Source: Liopterus haemorrhoidalis (Eukaryota; Arthropoda; Insecta; Coleoptera; Dytiscidae). Taken from it: a stretch of DNA of 64,000 nucleotides. This document shows positions 58,154-64,000 of the stretch, one piece after another. The DNA is taken from assembly GCA_963971575.1 (NCBI GenBank), contig OZ020619.1:28958800-29022799 (forward strand), written 5' to 3'. Position 1 is the first letter of the stretch; the number at the start of each line of letters is the position of its first letter. The translations under genes were made by a program, and so were the position numbers. The notes beneath the pieces are model-generated. The model was given only the letters and a program-made list of their open reading frames with translations. It was not told the origin of the DNA and did no database searches.

Positions 58154-59232
58154 GTTCCATGACAACTGGGGCCGTAAGACAATTCGGGCCGTACACAATT
58201 GGGGCTTTTCACAACTGGGGCCATTAACAACTGGGGCCATTAACAACTGGGGCGATGGACAATTCGGGCCGTACTCAACTGGGGCTTTTGACAACTGGGG
58301 CCATAACTATAAGAGATAGAGTCTTCTTTTGTTTAAAATAAAAAATAATTATTTTACAAGGCATAAATTAAATTGCGTGTTTTTTTTTAAAATATTTTAA
58401 TGGTTTGATAAAGTACATTTTGGTGGGAATTAGAATAAATAAAAAAAAAATTATTTTAAGGGTTGCCTTAAGAAAATTTTCGTGATCATTTGATTAAAAA
58501 GAAATTGTATTTTAAGAGTTATATTAAGTACAATTTGGTGCTCTTTAGACTATATAAATAAAAAATATTTTTTAAGGGTTGGCTTAAGTAAATTAAAGTG
58601 TTCTTTTGAATAAATATATAAAAAATGTATATTAAGATTTAAAAAATACTATCATACATAAAAATCTAGGAAAATCAAATAGTCAAACATAAAATAACTG
58701 ATTTTCTCGTAGTTGACTCATATTAATTAAATTTAGTTACAAAATGTTTACTTCTAAAATTAAACACATTTTTTATTTATTTATTAAAAAGAAAACTTAT
58801 ATTTACTTAAGCCAACCCTTAAAATACATTTTTTATTTATATAGTCAAAAGAGCACTAAATTTTAGTTAATCTAACCCTTAAAATATAATTTCTTTTTAA
58901 TCAAATGAACACGAAAATTTACTTAAGCCAACCCTTGAAATAATTTTTTTTATTTATTCTAATCTCACCAAAATTTATTTTATGCCAACTTGTAAAACAA
59001 TTATTTTTTATTTTAAACAAAAGAAGACTCTAGCTCTTATAGTTATGGCCCCAGTTGTCAAAAGCCCCAATTGTGTACGGCCCGAATTGTTCATCGCCCA
59101 AGTTGTTAATGGCCCCAGTTGTGAAAAGCCCCAATTGTGTACGGCCCGAATTGTCCATCGCCCCTGTTGTTAATGGCCCCAGTTGTGAAAAGCCCCAATT
59201 GTGAACGGCCCGAATTGTCTTACGGCCCCAGT
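58154..59232. mobile_element. foldback element with 16-bp repeat arms
   Basis: GACAACTGGGGCCGTAAG at 58158 pairs with the end of the unit at 59232. Each arm starts with about 9-12 tandem ~16-bp units of two or three types (ACAACTGGGGCCATTA, ACAATTCGGGCCGTAC, ACAATTGGGGCTTTTC). Pairing continues through AT-rich sequence to about 58640 and 58770, so most of the 1.08 kb is a giant hairpin. The flanks GGTTCCAT and GGTTACTAT resemble a target duplication. Arms made of short tandem repeats are the signature of Foldback/Galileo-type elements. Confidence 0.85.
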
Positions 59233-59424
59233 TGTCTGGTTACTATATTTTAATATATTTGCTATATCAGTACATTTCATGTTAAGCATACTAAGTTGAC
59301 TGCCTACTATACTATAACATATATATCAAATGTAGCTTACCTCCCAAAAAGCCAGTTATAGACAGGTATCATATAACATTATTATATGCTGCACATGGTA
59401 TCTTTCAAAAATGTTTCTGAGCTT
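59233..59424. other. unassigned sequence
   Basis: Nothing recognised. Confidence 0.4.
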
Positions 59425-59567
59425 TACTTTTACGTCAAAAATTGCTGTCCGCTTCGCGTTGTAATGTCCAGCAGTAATCGCCTAGCATATTTGGGCTGAA
59501 GCGGCCTTGGTAGCGAGATTCCTTCTGTGCAATATTTTGATGGAATCTCTCACCATGCTTTTTTTAG
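59425..59567 (-). pseudogene. conserved TE-associated fragment, HGERFHQ...DYCWTL
   Basis: On the minus strand an open run reads HGERFHQNIAQKESRYQGRF then SPNMLGDYCWTLQREADSNF before a stop. The pattern GERFHQ, RYQGR and M-L-x-DYCWTL recurs in many uncharacterised arthropod proteins that I associate with repeats; no function is assigned. About 43 residues remain. Confidence 0.6.
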
Positions 59568-59699
59568 ATTTTTAGATGAGATTAGTCATTTTTTAATACC
59601 GAATTTTTTGTATTTGATTTTTTTTCTTTTTTAATATTGTGTGGTATCTGCAGAAACCTCCTAAGATGTAGATGAAAGCACGAAAAATTAGGGTTAGGT

Positions 59700-60476
59700 T
59701 TATTTATTTTAATAAGATTTTTGCCCAAAATGTGCAAAAAAAAACTCGTCTCCCACATCCTTTAACTCGGCGGGGTTATTCTAAAAATCTTAAAAATCTG
59801 AGTAGGTAATGCACATTAATGTAAACCAGTACCAAGGTACCACAAGAATTTTTGATGTGATAATTATTTCGAAAGTTATCGAATTTTTTGCAACATTGTA
59901 ATTACATTATATATCTGACTGACTAGAAATGGGTAGTTATAGCTAGATTTTGAAGTGAGCGCATCTCAAGTACGGTTGTAAGTCTCTAGATGGAAGGACG
60001 TACCTTATTATTTCAAAAGTTATCAATAGTTATGATTTTTAATATGAATCTACCATTTGTTATCACTTACTATATACCTACAAAACCCTGAAACAGTCGC
60101 GGATTCAGGGGGGGATCAGAAACCTGAGCCCCTCATGGACTCAAAAAACACGTGGTTTTAAGGAGCTCATTTGAATTTTAGAGCTCACGGGCGTTTTTTA
60201 GTTATCACTTGTATTTTGGAAGTAAGGACTTATATTGTTTTAGGTCAACACTTGTATTTTGGATCGAGGACCTTTTTTTGTTTTAAGTCATCACTTGCAT
60301 TTGGACTGTGAAGACCATTTTTTTTAGGTTATCACTTGCATTTTGAAAGGTAAAGTGTTTTGGTCAGCACTTCTTGCCCAGTAATTTCCCAATACATGTA
60401 AAACCACATTGTATTTTAAGCCAAATTTGCGCGCCTACCCTAAAATATGTAAAAATTCACACTTCAAATCAATTTT
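59700..60476 (+). mobile_element. Family A copy, interrupted by a hAT
   Basis: The body (TCTCCCACATCC, AATGCACATTAATGTAAACC, ACAAGAATTTTTGATG) leads to ATACCTACAAAACCCTG at about 60092. The 3' palindrome resumes after a hAT insertion at 60438 and ends AATCAATTTT at 60476. The 5' end was not found. Confidence 0.7.
60094..60437. mobile_element. hAT-type element with minisatellite
   Basis: CAGTCGCGGATTCAGGG begins the element and GCGCGCCTA ends it. The flanks CCCTGAAA and CCCTAAAA match at 7 of 8 and join to restore family A. The middle (about 60190-60360) has four diverged reversed units related to the AGGTCCTCACCTCC minisatellite. Confidence 0.72.
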
Positions 60477-60989
60477 ATTATTTAAACGGTATCAAATAAT
60501 CATTGATGAATTAAGTGTGTTTACAAAATGACTGTATTTTGTTTGAATCATATTTAGATAATAATTTCTCTTTTCTCTCAATTTAAAAAAGAAATAAACA
60601 ATTAGTGTTGTGACAGTAGAATTAGACCAGATACCAGAAACCAACAATTAGAAATAAGTGTCATCAGTAATAACTTAATTGCAGAATAATTGACTTTCTC
60701 TATTGAGTACTTCTGTATTTCCGCAGATGACTCTCTTATCAAAGCGGAATGTAATCTTAATTTCTAATATATTTTATTCCGGAGAAGTAGAGTCTAGAGT
60801 GTAGTTAACTTGTAATTCCGAGTTGACTTGTTATTTCCAACTGACCTAGTCTCTTTTACTTGACTGGAATATTGATTTCTACAAGATACTAGTGTGCCAC
60901 TATTTTGTCCTTTGGAATTATAATTGTTAGTAGCTCAAGGGAAAACGTGTTTGTGTATGAAAATACTCTTATTTGAGGTAACAATTTAA

Positions 60990-61063
<74 letters not shown>

Positions 61064-61391
61064 TATTAATTAATTATTATTACAAATAATTTGTTACATA
61101 AACATGGACATAAAAATTGATGTTTTGTAGGTATTTAATAAGTGTAAGAAGCCAACAGAATGCTGGATGTTTAGGAATATTTTTTATATAATCACATCAA
61201 AATCAACTAATAATAAAGGAGATATCAAAATTTTTTGAAATCTCCCCCTTAACTCGCAAAAATATTCATCTACATAAAAAAATAAAAAAAATAAATAAAA
61301 ATAAAAGATTTGTTTCCGTATTATAAACTATTTTTGACTTATATGATTTTTCTGTTAAGTCAATAATAAGGGAGATATTTTAAGTTTTTAA
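60477..61391. other. mostly unassigned; (TA)n and Helitron-like scrap
   Basis: A TA run of about 34 units occupies 60993-61060. At about 61200-61391 TAAAGGAGATATC and AATAAGGGAGATATTTTAAG match, in reverse, the later part of the Helitrons at 9355 and 16134. Together with 62676-62800 this suggests a minus-strand Helitron split by the piggyBac. Confidence 0.55.
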
Positions 61392-62671
61392 CCCTTTACC
61401 GCATAGTGTGCCATATATGGCAAATTCCGATTTTAATTTTTTATTTTACTTTTAAAACTGAAACGTTACTTCATGAATGTTCATATACGCCACATACACA
61501 GCAATGGATTCTGCAGTATCGCAAGTAATGGGCTGCAATAGATTTGAGGATATCAAGCGGAATTTGTACTTCAACGATAACTCTGAATTTATTGAGAAAG
61601 GACAACTAGAAGATACGACCTTTTCTTTCAAAAATAGACCATATTAGTAACTACGTCACAAAATGATATTCAGTGCTGCCGTCTCGCGGTTGGATTCCTT
61701 TTATTTGAATTTAGCATGTTGTTTTTTTGTTAAATTGTATTTTGGAAATATAAATTAAGTTTTCAAAGTAAGAGAGTGCTTCACATCAAAACTACAAGTC
61801 AATATTTATTTATTAAAATTCTTATTTTATAGATTATAATTTAATATGTCATTATTTTTGCAGAACAATATTATTTTGCAGGTTAATTTTGAAAAATTTA
61901 CGTTAATAATCGTTATTATGGTAACGTAGCAATAAGTGTGTGTACCATATCTAAATGGTTTAAAGGAATAATATGTTGTTTTTAATTTTCCATTATTGTT
62001 ATTCATTTTCATCTGTCAAAAAACGAAAAAATTTGCAATTAATAATGTAGATGTAATTGTTACAATTCGGAGCAAAACAATACACCAATATGCATTCTAA
62101 AACAAAGTATTAATGATTACTTAGTGTTAATTAAATAAATACTAAAGATATTCCGATTTTCATATTATTTAAAAACGTAACCTATAAATATATCTTCGAA
62201 TCCTTATTTATATTTTTATAAAATCATTATTCTATAATATAAAGTGTCTGGATTGTATATATTAGTATATATATATCAAAAATACATATTTTTTGCTCCA
62301 AAATTGAAAATATTTATAAAATTAAGGTAACAAAAGTAATGTCCCATGTATTTTAAACTTCAAAAGGACTCAGCTCTCAGATGGCAGCACATGTATGTGA
62401 CGACACACTAATATGGTCTATTCGAGAGCGACTGCTTTTAATCCCTTATGAAGAACACCTAGCAATTGACGAGCAAATAATACGGACTCATTTTCTTTTG
62501 TAACATAATGTAGAATCAAAATGTTCCATGTATGGCACAAATACTATTTTCATAAAAATAATAATTAATATTTTAAATATATTTTTTTAATTAATTTTTC
62601 TATCAATAAGAACCATTTCCTAATGCCCATGAATTATTTCAGCCAAAAATAAAAATTCATGCAGTAAAGGG
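61392..62671 (+). mobile_element. piggyBac non-autonomous element, copy 2
   Basis: TTAA lies at 61388-61391 and 62672-62675. The ends CCCTTTACCGCATAG and CATGCAGTAAAGGG match copy 1 in the opposite orientation. A transposase fragment (VMGCNRFEDIKRNLYFNDNS at about 61527-61590) is on the plus strand. A 784-bp element (61636-62419) is inserted inside. This copy lacks the family B insertion of copy 1. Confidence 0.93.
61636..62419. mobile_element. TIR element nested in piggyBac copy 2
   Basis: Perfect 13-bp inverted ends AGACCATATTAGT, with weaker pairing beyond (CGTCACA, TGCTGCCRTCT). Comparison with piggyBac copy 1 shows the empty site CAAAAATTCGAG, so the direct duplication is AT if the ends are as given. 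A TA duplication would need the ends shifted by one and a 2-bp loss in copy 1. The interior is AT-rich with no recognised protein. Superfamily unclear. Confidence 0.75.
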
Positions 62672-62675
62672 TTAA

Positions 62676-63188
62676 AGCTATAGCCTATGTTCAAATCCTG
62701 ATTTCACTCTATCATCATACCATATTACGTAAAAATATGTCCAGCCGTTTTTGCGTGTCTCGGACAGACAGATAGACAAAAAGTGAAACTTATTTATTAA
62801 AAATCAAAACAAATTCCTCTTATATTGCTTCAAATTTCTCCTTTCAAAATTTAAGCTAGATGGTAGTATTAAATTGTTTAAAACCTTTACAAAAAATCTG
62901 GTTATCATTTGCACTTCTTTTATTTTTTAACACCCTCAGGTCGTTAGCACTTCGGGTTGGGTATCTGTGCACATCTTTATTGAAAATTATAATTTTTTTG
63001 CAAATATTCTGACAATACACCTGTTAAAAGTTTGTAGATAAACAACATTGCTCCATAAAATAATTTGTCTTCTACAGAAAGCCAATTTAACATATTACAC
63101 ATACTTAGAGATAAATAAAGGCAAAACATTTTTTTTAGGAAATAAATAGAAATTAAAAATATATTTATTAAACAAACATATAAATTAA
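62676..63188. other. Helitron-like scrap, then unassigned
   Basis: At 62690-62790 ATATGTCCAGCCGTTTTTGCG and TCGGACAGACAGATAGAC match, in reverse, the 5' part of the Helitrons. The remaining sequence is AT-rich; the minus frame at 62977-63237 has no recognisable motif. Confidence 0.5.
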
Positions 63189-63856
63189 AGTATAGTTGAT
63201 AGGTAATGTGATTCGGACCAGTCAGAAAATAAAACAAAATTTATTAACTTCGCTAACGTTTAGATTTAATTTAAATCTTCATAAGAGCTACAAAGATATA
63301 TGGAATTTATAACACAGTAAGATTACATGTAGTAGATATAATAATGTTCAATTTCAACTGGTCAAGTAGTTAAAACAAGCATTACAAAATTGTCGGAATT
63401 TAAAATACCATCAACCATCAAACCATTCAACCATCTCAAACCTTTTTCAAATTCATACGTGGCTAATCATTAACTTATCTCTAAGTTCAATGACCGGAGG
63501 ATATGATGTGTTTTTTATTAATTTTAAATTGTTTTTTTATATCGTGACTAATTAACTAAGGTATTGTAAATTTAACTTTGTTTTTAATCTTTAACTTACA
63601 TTTGATACGTTTTTACTTTTTAATAATTATTTTGTGTTGTATTTTAAATTCCGACAATTTTGTAATGCTTCTTTTAACTACTTGACCAGTTGAATTTGAA
63701 CATTATTATATCTTATACATGTAATCTTACTGTGTTATTAATTCCATATCTTTGTAGCTCTGATGAAGACTTAAATTAAATCGAAACATTAGCAAAGTAA
63801 ATAAATTTTGTTTTATTTTCTGACTGGTCCGAATACCATTACCTATCAACTATACT
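63189..63856. repeat. inverted pair of Penelope-like 3' ends
   Basis: Arms 63189-63407 and 63640-63856 are inverted copies over about 217 bp. The right arm reads GCTCTGATGAAGACTTAAAT, then TCGAAACATTAGCAAAGTAA and ATAAATTTTG, the layout of a Penelope-like 3' untranslated region (compare 52677-52725). A ~230-bp spacer separates the arms. Confidence 0.8.
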
Positions 63857-63857
63857 A

Positions 63858-64000
63858 TACTCTATCTCAGAAAGGCTGATAATAATAAATCATTTTGTCA
63901 GGCAGTTACCTGTGACGTGCACATTTTAAACACGTTTAAATTGGTTTTGTGTATTTCTATATTACTATTTATCATTTTATTAAACGCACGCATGAGACCA
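63858..64000. mobile_element. TA-flanked MITE, TACTCTATCTC ends, copy 2 (partial)
   Basis: It starts TACTCTATCTCAGAAAGG after a TA at 63856-63857 and matches the reverse of 29368-29217 through AAACACGTTTAAATTGGTTT to the window edge. The other end lies outside. Confidence 0.82.

Noticed and set aside
58062..58319. Possible repeat protein with NWG and QFG motifs
   Set aside because: It is one frame of 16-bp DNA repeats in a foldback arm; the mirror arm gives unrelated peptides.

Overview
The window is AT-rich nuclear DNA of a metazoan, most probably an arthropod and likely an insect. That is inferred from the mix of repeats (hAT, mariner/Tc1, piggyBac, PIF/Harbinger, Helitron-like, RTE-type LINE, Penelope-like). 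I cannot name the species. I found no convincing host gene, no rRNA and no functional tRNA gene. Almost everything recognisable is transposable-element (TE) sequence, mostly dead or non-autonomous. Many elements are nested, so the insertion order can be read directly from target-site duplications (TSDs).

Layout. 0-7.7 kb: a decayed THAP fragment, a ZBED5-like hAT, a small hAT element, a mariner relic split by a hAT that itself carries a microsatellite-bearing element, and a LINE scrap. 7.8-13 kb: a five-level nest. A TA-flanked element with matching inverted ends contains a hAT and a Helitron. The Helitron is interrupted by three hATs and a piggyBac, and the piggyBac carries another microsatellite-bearing element. 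13.5-20.3 kb: hAT and Harbinger elements, a second Helitron with a 1.2-kb insertion, and an internally deleted Harbinger. 21.5-30.7 kb: a hAT in a hAT, TTAA- and TA-flanked MITEs, a Tc1 relic, and a Harbinger/hAT/microsatellite-element nest. 32-41 kb: degenerate ~170-bp tandem repeats, Tc1/mariner/LINE relics, a tRNA-derived SINE, a nearly intact Tc1-like transposon (36779-38426) and a THAP fragment. 41.6-53 kb: several short hATs, LINE relics, a second TTAA MITE, an RTE-like LINE and a 5'-truncated Penelope-like element with a GIY-YIG domain. 53-64 kb: a mariner split by a hAT that is split by another hAT, a foldback element built of 16-bp units, a second piggyBac with a nested element, and an inverted pair of Penelope-like 3' ends.

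The most striking theme is three families (called A, B and C here) with one architecture: a short 5' motif, a variable microsatellite at a fixed place, a several-hundred-bp body, an inverted copy of the 5' motif, a hairpin, and the 3' end. This resembles the DINE-1/HINE class of non-autonomous Helentrons. An empty site in the second piggyBac copy defines one insertion of family B. Full-length family A copies also carry a tRNA-like block (A box, B box, T-run). A second theme is a short minisatellite shared by several hAT-type elements that have different termini. No gene cluster or cooperating pathway is present. The elements interact only by insertion into one another and, for the non-autonomous ones, presumably by dependence on transposases encoded elsewhere.
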